Part shown: positions 23,606-31,144 of the stretch, in pieces
Layout of the letters: each line of letters begins with the position of its first letter
Position numbering within the stretch: position 1 is the first letter of the stretch
Source of the DNA: a bacterium
GTDB taxonomy: Bacteria > Patescibacteriota > Minisyncoccia > UBA6257 > JAGOQP01
NCBI GenBank assembly: GCA_021812345.1
Contig: JAKANP010000001.1
Span: 1 to 54,978 of the forward strand
Direction: 5' to 3'
DNA: 54,978 nt
Notes under the pieces: generated by a model
What the model was told of the DNA's origin: nothing
Database searches by the model: none
The model's input: the letters and a program-made list of their open reading frames with translations, nothing else
Translations under genes and position numbers: made by a program

Positions 23606-24643
23606 ATGATTGGTTTGGAACATCCTCAACACATTGGTCAAGTTAAAAGCGAAAGTTTTTCTAATTCTGTTTATATCGGAGCGTTCTCTTATTGGAAATT
23701 CGGCATTCTTTGTTTTCTTACAGCCGGCTTTGGATTTGTTTCAAGTTATCTTATAAACAATTCTTTTTTGATTGGCGGTTCCAATAAAATTCAGATGCTT
23801 GCCTGGGGTAGTGCTTCTCTTGTTTTATTTCTTATTTTATCCGCTTTGGATATTATCTTTGTTAACAGAAATTGGGCGGTATCAGTTTTAATGGGAATCG
23901 GCGGGCTTTCTTTAGGGGTGGGAATTTTGAATTTCAGTCAAAATTCTTTGCTGGTTATAGCGGCGGCTATAATTGTTATGATTTCTGCCGGATTGTCGGC
24001 AAAAAATCTTTCAGAAAATTCTTTAAAAATACAATTTTTTAAAACATCCAACACGGTTTTAAAAGGAGTTATTCTTGCGGCGGCGATTATAGCCGGATTT
24101 GTTTTCTTCAATAAATTTTCCTCCGAGCCGTTAGGCGGAAATAATCCGATATTGCCTCAAAGCTTTTTTGAGAGTGCGGTAAATGAAATTTCGAAATTTA
24201 TCAGCCCGTCGTTGGGAGGATTGGATTTTTCTTTGTCTCTTAACCAGATTGCTTCTCAGGCGGTGGATGCTCAAATAGCTTCAAACTCAAATGCCGCTTT
24301 TATTTCTCAAGCGCAAAAGGATTTGATGATTTCTTCCATTGTTGATCAATACAAGCAAAGATTATCTTCAATTTTCGGCTCAACGGTGAATCCGGATGAA
24401 AAACTTTCTTCTTCTCTTTATTCGGCCTTGATAAATAAAATAAATAATTTGCCGGATTCAACACGTAATTGGGTTTTAATAGGTGGCGCGATTTTGATGT
24501 TGTTGACTGTCACTGCGGTTTCGCCGATAATCCGTCCGATAATAATACTTTTTGCTTTTGTTTTTTACGAAATTTTATTGGCAATTAATTTTGGAATGGT
24601 GATCAGTGAAACCAAAAGCAAAGAAACGGTTGTTATGCCCTAG
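23606..24643 (+). CDS. Polytopic membrane protein between dnaK and dnaJ
   Basis: The family is not recognised. The 345-residue chain has about five N-terminal membrane helices (residues about 28-168), a soluble loop of roughly 115 residues (about 170-286, with a Gln/Ser-rich helix), and two more helices (about 290-332). It lies between dnaK and dnaJ on the same strand with short gaps (82 and 27 bases). A weak promoter (TTTCTT-17-TATAAT, -10 at 23555-23560) may give it extra expression. Context suggests a stress or envelope role tied to the chaperones, which is inference only. Confidence 0.75.
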   Translation: MIGLEHPQHIGQVKSESFSNSVYIGAFSYWKFGILCFLTAGFGFVSSYLINNSFLIGGSNKIQMLAWGSASLVLFLILSALDIIFVNRNWAVSVLMGIGGLSLGVGILNFSQNSLLVIAAAIIVMISAGLSAKNLSENSLKIQFFKTSNTVLKGVILAAAIIAGFVFFNKFSSEPLGGNNPILPQSFFESAVNEISKFISPSLGGLDFSLSLNQIASQAVDAQIASNSNAAFISQAQKDLMISSIVDQYKQRLSSIFGSTVNPDEKLSSSLYSALINKINNLPDSTRNWVLIGGAILMLLTVTAVSPIIRPIIILFAFVFYEILLAINFGMVISETKSKETVVMP

Positions 24644-24670
24644 TTTTAATTTACATTTTAGTTTTTCATT

Positions 24671-25813
24671 ATGGATTATTATGAAATTTTAGGCGTCTCC
24701 AAAAACGCTTCTGAAGATGATATTAAAAAAGCTTTTAGAAAATTGGCTCATAAATATCATCCGGATAAAGCCGGCGGAGATGAAAAAAAATTTAAAGAAA
24801 TAAACGAAGCCTATCAAGTGCTTTCCGATTCCAAAAAACGCGCTCAATATGACAGATTCGGAAAAAACTTTCAAAATCAACAGGGATTTGGCGGCCAAGG
24901 ATTTGGCGAAGGAAATCCGTTTGCCGGTTTTGATTTTTCCGGAGGACAATTTAACGGCGATTTTTCAAATTTTAATTTTGGCGGTCAAGGTAACTGGGAG
25001 GATTTGGAAGATATTTTCGGCTCATTTTTTGGAGGAGGCGCAAAGCAGAGTCGCCGTCAAAAAGGAAACGACATTCAAGTCGTTTTGGATATAACTTTGA
25101 AAGAAGCTTTTTTTGGAGTTAAAAAAGATATTTCATTCAGAACTTTTGTTGTTTGCCAAAAATGCGACGGATTAGGGTATGACAAATCAGCGGGAGTCAA
25201 AAAATGTTCAAAATGCGGAGGGACCGGACAAATCAAGGAAAAGCACTCCTCTTTTTTTGGAAATTTTGTTCAAGTTAAAGAATGCGATAAATGTTTTGGT
25301 TCCGGACAAGAGCCTAATAAAATTTGTAGCGAATGTGGAGGTTCGGGAAGAATTATGGGAACAAAATCTATTTCGGTGGATGTTAAAGCCGGAGTTTATA
25401 GCGGGCAAATGATAAAAATTCAAGGTCAAGGAGAAGCATCTTTAAGAGGAAAGCCGTCAGGAGATCTTTATATAAAAATAAACATTTTACCGGATAAAAA
25501 ATTCAAACTTAGCGGAGATGATATTTTTACCGAAAAAGAAATCAAATTATCGGATGTTTTAAAAGAAAAAGAAATAGAAATTGAAAGCGTAAGCGGTGAT
25601 AAAATAAAAATTTTAATTCCGCATGATTTTAATTTGAATGATCGAATTACCATAAAAGGGGAAGGAATGAAAAGAAACTCCGGTATTTTAGGCAAAGTCG
25701 GCAGAGGCGATTTGATTGTTAATTTTAAATTAAAAACTCCCAAAAAATTATCTTCCAAATCAAAACAATTGGCGGAAGAATTATCAAAAGAGCTTGAAAA
25801 AGACGGCGATTGA
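24671..25813 (+). CDS. dnaJ: Chaperone DnaJ (Hsp40)
   Basis: DnaJ delivers substrates to DnaK and triggers its ATPase. The J domain (residues 1-65) has the essential HPD in [10 protein letters not shown]. The Gly/Phe-rich region (about 68-112) is followed by a zinc domain with four CxxCxGxG-type repeats ([32 protein letters not shown]), and then the C-terminal substrate domains. At 380 residues it is full length. It follows the membrane protein gene by 27 bases and ends just before tRNA-Lys. Confidence 0.96.
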   Translation: MDYYEILGVSKNASEDDIKKAFRKLAHKYHPDKAGGDEKKFKEINEAYQVLSDSKKRAQYDRFGKNFQNQQGFGGQGFGEGNPFAGFDFSGGQFNGDFSNFNFGGQGNWEDLEDIFGSFFGGGAKQSRRQKGNDIQVVLDITLKEAFFGVKKDISFRTFVVCQKCDGLGYDKSAGVKKCSKCGGTGQIKEKHSSFFGNFVQVKECDKCFGSGQEPNKICSECGGSGRIMGTKSISVDVKAGVYSGQMIKIQGQGEASLRGKPSGDLYIKINILPDKKFKLSGDDIFTEKEIKLSDVLKEKEIEIESVSGDKIKILIPHDFNLNDRITIKGEGMKRNSGILGKVGRGDLIVNFKLKTPKKLSSKSKQLAEELSKELEKDGD

Positions 25814-25849
25814 TTGTATTATTTTGTCGTTATTTATTTTTTTTAAAAA

Positions 25850-25922
25850 GCGCCCGTAGCTCAGCTGGTAGAGCAGCTCCCTTTTAAGGAGATGGTCGAA
25901 GGTTCGATTCCTTCCGGGCGCA
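25850..25922 (+). tRNA. tRNA-Lys (anticodon TTT)
   Basis: Acceptor GCGCCCG/CGGGCGC, D arm GCTCAGCTGGTAGAGC, anticodon loop CTTTTAA (anticodon TTT), T arm GAAGG-TTCGATT-CCTTC, discriminator A. CCA is not encoded (CAA follows). Fragments of its 3' end are repeated downstream. Confidence 0.95.
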
Positions 25923-25960
25923 CAAAATAATGCCGCCTTGTCATGAGGCGGTATTATTTT
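25909..25960 (+). repeat. 52-bp direct repeat, copy 1 (tRNA-Lys 3' end plus terminator)
   Basis: The last 14 bases of tRNA-Lys plus the following terminator form a 52-base unit repeated without change at 26254-26305. Confidence 0.9.
25926..25960 (+). terminator. Terminator of tRNA-Lys
   Basis: AATAATGCCGCCT pairs with AGGCGGTATTATT (one G-U), followed by TTTT. Confidence 0.8.
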
Positions 25961-26100
25961 GCTCGAGAAGGAATCGAATAGAGAGGGGTCGGGAGACGCT
26001 TAGTCTCCCGTGTAGGAAAACAGCAAAGCGTCAGAAACCGAGGGTTTCTGACGAAGCGCGTTTAGCGTCCGAGGTGAGATTCCTTCCGGGCGCACAAATA

Positions 26101-26131
26101 ACAAAAATACCCCATCGGGGGTGTTTTTGTT
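26101..26131 (+). terminator. Terminator after the second tRNA-Lys 3' fragment
   Basis: ACAAAAATACCCC pairs with GGGGTGTTTTTGT around ATCG, with one G-U pair. Confidence 0.7.
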
Positions 26132-26253
26132 ATGGTGTGTCAGAAAAGAAATCGAATGCGAACCCCCGTGTTGGAAAATAGGAGCGAAGCGACGTAAGAA
26201 ACCAGAAGGTTTCTTAAGTGGGGGTCGGGGGTAAGCGGTGAGATAGCGAAGCG

Positions 26254-26305
26254 TCCTTCCGGGCGCACAAAATAATGCCGCCTTGTCATGAGGCGGTATT
26301 ATTTT
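26254..26305 (+). repeat. 52-bp direct repeat, copy 2
   Basis: Identical to 25909-25960, including the hairpin terminator, here followed by a longer T-run. Confidence 0.9.
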
Positions 26306-26322
26306 TTTATTTTAATTCAATG

Positions 26323-26331
26323 TGTTAAAAT
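26323..26331 (+). promoter_or_regulatory. Extended -10 promoter of the 140-aa gene, leaderless
   Basis: TGTTAAAAT (extended -10; TAAAAT at 26326-26331) lies six bases before ATG 26338. No clear -35 is seen. Confidence 0.5.
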
Positions 26332-26337
26332 GCTTTT

Positions 26338-26760
26338 ATGTTGATAAAAAGGATTATAAATTATTTTGATAAATTTGAAGATAGAGTAAGGCACGGATTG
26401 AGCCATCACCCGGTTATCTATGCAATTATAGGAGGTTTTGCCACGGTTATTTTTTGGAGAGGAGTTTGGTTGTTTATGGATTACTTTGATTTTATGACTC
26501 CGGTTTTTTCAATAATTTTGAGTGTTGTTGTTATGTTAGCTACCGGAACTTTTGTTTCGTTTTTCATTGGAGAATCGATACTTATATCTGGATTAAAAGC
26601 CGAGAAAAGAGCCGACCAAAAAACGGAAAAAGAGCTTTTTGACGAAGAGATGAGATTAAAAAGAGTCGTTTCGGAAATTGATGAAATCAAAAAGATAATA
26701 GAAGAAATAGAATCCATAAAAAAAGACGTGTCTGAGATTAAGGAGAAATTAACTAAATGA
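26338..26760 (+). CDS. Membrane protein with cytoplasmic coiled coil, 140 aa
   Basis: No family name is certain. Two membrane helices (about residues 27-47 and 54-80) follow a charged N-terminus (FDKFEDRVRHGLSHH). The last 55 residues are a strongly predicted coiled coil made of Glu, Lys and Ile repeats (EIDEIKKIIEEIESIKKD). Such two-helix-plus-coil proteins often scaffold other membrane proteins, but no partner is visible. The gene is preceded by a -10 box only six bases from the ATG. Confidence 0.75.
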   Translation: MLIKRIINYFDKFEDRVRHGLSHHPVIYAIIGGFATVIFWRGVWLFMDYFDFMTPVFSIILSVVVMLATGTFVSFFIGESILISGLKAEKRADQKTEKELFDEEMRLKRVVSEIDEIKKIIEEIESIKKDVSEIKEKLTK

Positions 26761-26820
26761 TTTTTTGTTTAATTCAACACCTATGATTTATCAGGTTTGT
26801 TTTCAAAGAATATTTTAGTA

Positions 26821-26829
26821 TGATATAAT
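26821..26829 (+). promoter_or_regulatory. Extended -10 promoter of the 216-aa secreted protein gene
   Basis: TGATATAAT (TATAAT at 26824-26829) with a weak TTTCAA 17 bases upstream. The leader before ATG 26876 is AT-rich and about 40 nt long. Confidence 0.6.
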
Positions 26830-26875
26830 AAAATGGTCGAAAATATAATTAATAATTAATAATTAAAAATAAAAA

Positions 26876-27526
26876 ATGAATAACAAAATAAAATTATTTA
26901 TTTCCGTTTTTTTGGTTTTTGGACTAATCGCTTTCGGAGCTTTTCAATTAAGTAAAGCGTTTGCCGATCAGGAAAATGGAGATAACAGTAGCGCGAGTAG
27001 TAATAACGGCAATAGTAATAGCAACAGCGGATTAAATGGAATAGGTAGCATTGTCAGAAATTTGGCTCAGAGTCAAGGTCAGGAAGGAGAAAGCCAAACC
27101 GAGAGTCAGAGTCAACAAGGTAGTGATAATCAATTTGGTCAAAACGGAAATTCTTTTTCAATCAGCAATTCAGGAATGGTTTCGGTTAACGGCGCCTCAC
27201 TGGTTTCCGTTTCGGGAAATTCTTTTACGGCTAAAGTTTTCGGACTGACTTTGAATTTTATCACCACTTCTTCAACTTCTTTAATGTGGCAAGTTTCATC
27301 CGCTTCTTCTACGGTAGTTTCAATCACCGATATGAAAGTGGGGGATTCAATAAATGTTAAAGGACAGATAGACAGCTCTTCTGGACTTGTAAATGCAACT
27401 CAAGTTATGGACCAGAGCTTGAATCAACAAAATATTTCAAGCATTCAACAACAGATTCAGAATCTTTTGAATCAATTGAATCAATTAAGAAATCAACTTA
27501 ATCTTCAGACTGGAACCGGAAGATAA
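26876..27526 (+). CDS. Secreted protein with DUF5666-like domain
   Basis: The 216-residue product has a signal peptide (about 1-30, ending SKAFA), a low-complexity Ser/Asn/Gln/Gly region (about 32-85), and a compact beta domain (about 95-180) resembling DUF5666 (GMVSVNGASLVSVSGNSF, later MKVGDSINVKGQID). A Gln/Asn/Leu-rich C-terminal helix (IQQQIQNLLNQLNQLRNQLN) is likely a coiled coil. It is exported, with no membrane anchor at the C-terminus. Function unknown. It has its own promoter and a strong terminator. Confidence 0.75.
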   Translation: MNNKIKLFISVFLVFGLIAFGAFQLSKAFADQENGDNSSASSNNGNSNSNSGLNGIGSIVRNLAQSQGQEGESQTESQSQQGSDNQFGQNGNSFSISNSGMVSVNGASLVSVSGNSFTAKVFGLTLNFITTSSTSLMWQVSSASSTVVSITDMKVGDSINVKGQIDSSSGLVNATQVMDQSLNQQNISSIQQQIQNLLNQLNQLRNQLNLQTGTGR

Positions 27527-27550
27527 GTTTTTGATCTTAAGCTTGGATAT

Positions 27551-27577
27551 AAAACACGCGCGTTGCGCGTGTTTTTG
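27551..27577 (+). terminator. Intrinsic terminator after the secreted protein gene
   Basis: AAAACACGCGC pairs with GCGCGTGTTTT (11 bp) around GTT, then a T-run. Confidence 0.85.
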
Positions 27578-27615
27578 ATTGCAAATTAACATATATTTAA
27601 TGTTAATTTGTTAAC

Positions 27616-27644
27616 TTGACAATTATTTAATAATATGATAAGAT
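27616..27644 (+). promoter_or_regulatory. Strong promoter of the candidate structured RNA
   Basis: TTGACA (27616-27621), 17-base spacer ending in an extended -10 TGA, TAAGAT (27639-27644). The predicted start is near 27651. Confidence 0.75.
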
Positions 27645-27650
27645 AACAAC

Positions 27651-28084
27651 CGAACAGTCAAGATCAAACAAGTGATGTAATAAAAATGAAATTCGACGTT
27701 TGATCTTGAGGAAAGGAGAGAGTGTGCTTTGAACCGTTATCTCCCCAAGCTAATAGCTATCAAGTTTTATAGATAGCCAAAACCTGACCATCCCGGGGAG
27801 AATGGTCAAAAAAGTGGAGGACACGTATGTCCATGTCATACTCGCTGGGTGATACTATCCCGTAAGAGAAAAACCAGGCCCTCTTGCGGGGTAGTAAAAA
27901 AAATCCGTCTAGCCAGCGGTTGGAAGAGTCTTGGGGGTGGCTCTTCCCGTAAAAAATACCCTCAAAAAATCCGATTTGTCACCCAAAAATGAAGTCGATG
28001 AGAGGGGTTTACGAGGGCGCCCTTCTCATCAAAAAAAAGCCCTCTTTGTACACTGGGCGCTACATCTTTGTAGCGCCTTTTTTT
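27651..28084 (+). ncRNA. Candidate structured non-coding RNA, about 430 nt, class unknown
   Basis: A strong promoter and a perfect terminator (9-bp GGCGCTACA/TGTAGCGCC stem at 28056-28077, then T7) bound a region with no gene but many helices. The clearest are 27659-27669/27698-27708 (11 bp, perfect), GCTATC/GATAGC near 27770, GACCAT/ATGGTC (27786-27807), GGACA/TGTCC (27819-27832), CCCGTAAGAG/CTCTTGCGGG near 27870-27900, GGAAGAG/CTCTTCC near 27930-27950 and GATGAGAGGGG/CCCTTCTCATC (27997-28030). GGGTGA and TCACCC could pair at long range. I could not find the hallmarks of tmRNA, RNase P RNA, 6S RNA or SRP RNA. It stands alone, convergent to the next gene, so it is not a leader. Confidence 0.65.
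28056..28084 (+). terminator. Terminator of the candidate RNA
   Basis: GGCGCTACA-TCTT-TGTAGCGCC followed by seven T. Confidence 0.9.
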
Positions 28085-28089
28085 ATTTA

Positions 28090-28118
28090 TAAAAAAATCT
28101 CCGCTTAAAAGCGGAGAA
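28090..28118 (-). terminator. Terminator of the PT-linker surface protein gene
   Basis: On the minus strand TCTCCGCT pairs with AGCGGAGA and is followed by a T7 run. Confidence 0.85.
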
Positions 28119-28159
28119 AAATAAAGTGTGCTGATTTAAAATTTGTTAATTGCCAATTA

Positions 28160-30319
28160 TTAATTGAGAGGACAACTCAGGTTGTTCCAATCATCCAGCG
28201 TTGATACCAGTGAAAGCATCGTATTTCTATTTCCGCTTGAAAGAGCGGAATTAACGCTACTAATAACACCAGAAGCGGAATCTGGATAACGCATATTCGG
28301 ATAAGAGCTATTCAACAAAGCGGCGACAGCGCTTCTCAAAAGAATTTCTGCCGCTCCTTCGGTAGTTGAACCGCCTTTGAAATAAAGAGCTCCAATCAAA
28401 GATGAATTTCCCAAATTTGAATACAAATTTGAAGCGTAGAAAACGCTTGAAACGGTTTGATTTGGAGAGTATCCGGTGGCTCCCCAAGATCCTGGATGAT
28501 TTTTCCAGTATCCTGGAGAACATCCTCGATTACTTGGAGTTGGAGTCTTGGTCGGAGTTGTGGTCGGTGTTGGCGGAGGAGTCGGAGTTCTTGTCGGTGT
28601 TGGAGTTGCAGTAGGTGTAAACGGAGGAGTCGGAGTTTTTGTTGGTGGTGGAGGACAAGTCGGGGTAGCAGTCGGCGGCGGAGGGGTCGGAGTTTTTGTC
28701 GGGGTAGCAGTCGGCGGTGGAGATGTCGGAGTAGCAGTTGGAGTTGGAGGACAAGTTGGTGTTCTCGTTGGTGTTGGAGTCGGGTTTGAACAATTGTTGA
28801 CGGTTGTGCTTACTGTATTGCTATTTACCCAAACACTGAAGTTTGAATATTCCTTTGAAGTAATCTTAGCGGTGTTATAAATAATATTTGGCTGAACGCA
28901 TGCGGGCTTAATTGTTGAAAATTCCGTATCGCCTTCAATTGTAGAGTTAATACTATTTATTTTTCCTGTCCAAGCCACCCATCCGGATTGTCCCGGAGTC
29001 AAAATTCCCGCATTCCAAGTAAGAGTTCTTGAACTAGGAGAATACAAAGGAATATTTAGATATCCGGAAACAACATTCGAGCTATGACTTTCACTTATGA
29101 AAGTAAGTTTTGGACTTACAACGTCAATTACCTTTACGCCTCCACCGGTGCAATTTGCCGTTCCGACGTTTGAAAAAGTAATTGTGTAATTCAACGAGTC
29201 GGAATCGCAAGCTTGAGTTTTGTCAACCGTTTTTTGAATTTGAAGCAAACATTGGCCGAATACCGGCGGCGTTGCTGTCGGAGTTGCGGTTGGCGTGGAA
29301 GGAGGGGGCGTTGGAGTTGTTGTCGGAACAGGCGTTGGCGTTTCGGTGGGCACAGGAGGAGTCGGAGTGCCTGTCGGTACCGGAGTCGGGATGCACCACG
29401 AAGGCAGCGCTCCGCTTCCGTAAGGGAAATTGTATTCTCCTTCAACGAACAAAAGCGTATCCCCGTTTGATCCCGGGATTCTAAAAGCAATTGATCCCGT
29501 TTCAGCCGGCAGATTCAAATCGGCAATTGAAATCGGTTGGACTCCCCAAACATTAATATTGCGAATGTCTATCAGATTTCCTTGACTGTCGTATGCCTCA
29601 ACCGAAAGCGGTTGAAGATAATTTGAGTCGTTTGGAAAATACGACGGCATCATCGGGACAAAATTCCAGTTCCAAATCAAAGCCGTTGTGTTTGTGTTCA
29701 AACTTTTTTGATTGTTGAATTCGATAATTCTGTATGAACAGAAGTCAAAACACGAATAATCGGATCCGGACATAAGCAGTCTGTCGGCTTCAACCTTCTG
29801 ACCGTCCTTGTTTAGGTAATAATAATTTCCCCAAAAATATTCCAAATCTCCTTGCCACCAATCCAAATCCAATTTGACAAATCCGGTCAGAAATCCGGGG
29901 AGTGTATCCGCCGAGTGATATTTTCCGTCGGCTGGAGAAATTTTTCCTCCAAGTTCCGATTGAATTCTGTCGATTTCGGAAACGCTGAGACTGGTTCCAT
30001 CGGGCGATTTTCCGTTGATAATCCAATCCTTAAGATCGATGGTTTTTGTCCCATTTGCGGGAATAGTCACATATGCTCTGGCAACTTGAATTCTCCAGTT
30101 GGAATAAATCGTAAGCCAAAACGGAGCGTTGTAATTTGATTTATTTCCAATCGTCATCTCTGTTGTTTCAGGCGAATCGATTCCCACTGCAAAATATGGC
30201 AAGAGCAAAGAATTTGAGGGAGTCGGAACGGGATTTCTGTTGCTCCACATTCCGGCCGCAATTGTTGTCAACGCAATCAAAATCAAAAACGTCAAAACAA
30301 GTCCGGTTTTCTTTTTCAT
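28160..30319 (-). CDS. Secreted surface protein with DUF11 domain, Pro/Thr linkers and CSPGYWKNHPG domain
   Basis: The 719-residue chain has a signal peptide (about 1-22), an N-terminal domain rich in aromatic residues (about 30-325), a Pro/Thr linker (about 330-375), a DUF11-like beta domain (about 378-510, LQIQKTVDKTQACDSDSLNY), a second and longer Pro/Thr linker (about 512-615, repeats of TPTPTxTPT) and a C-terminal domain opening with GCSPGYWKNHPGSW. It is exported without a membrane anchor. The linkers suggest an extended, possibly glycosylated chain. A GGGAGG Shine-Dalgarno site precedes ATG 30319. The leader starts with a CGCGCTTT/AAAGCGCG hairpin (30339-30361) near the predicted transcription start. 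Function unknown. Confidence 0.8.
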   Translation of the reverse strand: MKKKTGLVLTFLILIALTTIAAGMWSNRNPVPTPSNSLLLPYFAVGIDSPETTEMTIGNKSNYNAPFWLTIYSNWRIQVARAYVTIPANGTKTIDLKDWIINGKSPDGTSLSVSEIDRIQSELGGKISPADGKYHSADTLPGFLTGFVKLDLDWWQGDLEYFWGNYYYLNKDGQKVEADRLLMSGSDYSCFDFCSYRIIEFNNQKSLNTNTTALIWNWNFVPMMPSYFPNDSNYLQPLSVEAYDSQGNLIDIRNINVWGVQPISIADLNLPAETGSIAFRIPGSNGDTLLFVEGEYNFPYGSGALPSWCIPTPVPTGTPTPPVPTETPTPVPTTTPTPPPSTPTATPTATPPVFGQCLLQIQKTVDKTQACDSDSLNYTITFSNVGTANCTGGGVKVIDVVSPKLTFISESHSSNVVSGYLNIPLYSPSSRTLTWNAGILTPGQSGWVAWTGKINSINSTIEGDTEFSTIKPACVQPNIIYNTAKITSKEYSNFSVWVNSNTVSTTVNNCSNPTPTPTRTPTCPPTPTATPTSPPPTATPTKTPTPPPPTATPTCPPPPTKTPTPPFTPTATPTPTRTPTPPPTPTTTPTKTPTPSNRGCSPGYWKNHPGSWGATGYSPNQTVSSVFYASNLYSNLGNSSLIGALYFKGGSTTEGAAEILLRSAVAALLNSSYPNMRYPDSASGVISSVNSALSSGNRNTMLSLVSTLDDWNNLSCPLN

Positions 30320-30374
30320 CCTTTAACCTCCCTTTTTTTCAAGCGCGCTTTTAAAAAAGCGCGTCCTAAAACAT

Positions 30375-30403
30375 ATAATCACAAAATATGTCGATGTTGT
30401 CAA
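30375..30403 (-). promoter_or_regulatory. Promoter of the PT-linker surface protein gene
   Basis: On the minus strand TTGACA (30403-30398), 17-base spacer, GATTAT (30380-30375). Confidence 0.55.
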
Positions 30404-30552
30404 TTGAATCCTTAAAGTGTAAATTATCTGTTTTTATATAAATTTACATTGATTTTAAAATTGGAAAATCATTTAAAATGTATTAAAATTATCTTAATTG
30501 GCTACGCGATGCTGATGTTTGGTGCCGATTATAAAAATAATTTGAATTATAA

Positions 30553-31113
30553 ATGATAAATAAGAAATTATATTTTTTATTATCGATTGTAATTATTTGT
30601 GTATCGGCGATTATATTTTTATTAAGACAAGGTCAAGAAAATCAATTAAAGCCGGACAATTTAAACAGTATGATTATCCAAAGTTCCGATTTTAAAAATA
30701 ATGATTTTATTCCGATTGTTTATACATGTGAAGGCGAAAATATTTCTCCCCAGCTTGATTTTTCAAAGGTGCCCCAAAATGCCAAATCTTTGGCATTGAT
30801 TATGGATGATCCCGATGCGCCAAGAGGAACCTTTACTCATTGGATTATGTGGAATATTTCTCCTGATACAAAAACTATTTTTCAAAATAGTGTTCCGCCC
30901 CAAGCTGTTCAAGGATTAAACGGCGCTAATAAAACGGGGTATATAGGGCCTTGTCCTCCATCCGGCACTCATCGTTATTTTTTTACTCTCTATGCTTTAA
31001 GCGATTTGATAAGCATATCAAAAGATTCCAATGTGTTAGAATTAAAAAATGCGATGTCGGGAAAAATAATAGAAGAAGCTCAAATATTTGGTTTATATAA
31101 AAAACAAAAATAA
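30553..31113 (+). CDS. YbhB/YbcL-family (PEBP-like) protein, membrane-anchored
   Basis: The 186 residues comprise an N-terminal membrane segment (about 5-24, possibly a signal anchor) and a complete phosphatidylethanolamine-binding-protein fold. Hallmarks are the ligand-site DPDAPRGTFTHWIMWNI (about 93-109) and PPSGTHRYFFTLYAL. Bacterial members are small and often periplasmic, and their ligands are poorly known. It lies 31 bases ahead of the ABC permease gene on the same strand, so cotranscription is possible. Confidence 0.9.
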   Translation: MINKKLYFLLSIVIICVSAIIFLLRQGQENQLKPDNLNSMIIQSSDFKNNDFIPIVYTCEGENISPQLDFSKVPQNAKSLALIMDDPDAPRGTFTHWIMWNISPDTKTIFQNSVPPQAVQGLNGANKTGYIGPCPPSGTHRYFFTLYALSDLISISKDSNVLELKNAMSGKIIEEAQIFGLYKKQK

Positions 31114-31144
31114 TTTTCTATTTTCAGATTATTTTAAAATATCA

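Larger units (their letters stand above)
25961..26337 (+). repeat. Tandem degenerate units ending in tRNA-Lys 3' fragments
   Basis: There is no credible gene in this 380-base stretch. It holds two diverged units, 25961-26098 and about 26132-26305. Each begins with a GAA(A/T)CGAAT-like block resembling the inverted T arm, carries strong hairpins (GGGAGAC/GTCTCCC, GTCAGAAACC/GGTTTCTGAC; then AAGAAACC/GGTTTCTT), and ends in a copy of the tRNA-Lys 3' end followed by a terminator. Copy 2 (26079-26098) is followed by its own, different terminator. Only 20-52 bases of tRNA sequence remain, so these are not functional tRNAs. Confidence 0.7.

Noticed and set aside
25961-26305. Extra functional tRNA-Lys genes
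   Set aside because: Only the last 14-20 tRNA bases are present in the downstream copies, with no acceptor 5' strand, D arm or anticodon arm.
27834-27872. A 12-codon leader peptide behind GGAGG inside the candidate RNA
   Set aside because: The ATG lies inside the GGACA/TGTCC hairpin, the peptide is very short and no gene follows on this strand.
27651-28084. tmRNA, RNase P RNA, 6S or SRP RNA
   Set aside because: I looked for the tRNA-like ends of tmRNA, the GGAAAGTCC core of RNase P, the 6S bubble and the SRP tetraloop region, and found none. A covariance search could still find a divergent member.
28457-28880. Long plus-strand frames opposite the Pro/Thr linkers
   Set aside because: They are antisense shadows of the repetitive linker codons, rich in Gly/Val or Trp/Arg/Cys/Ser.
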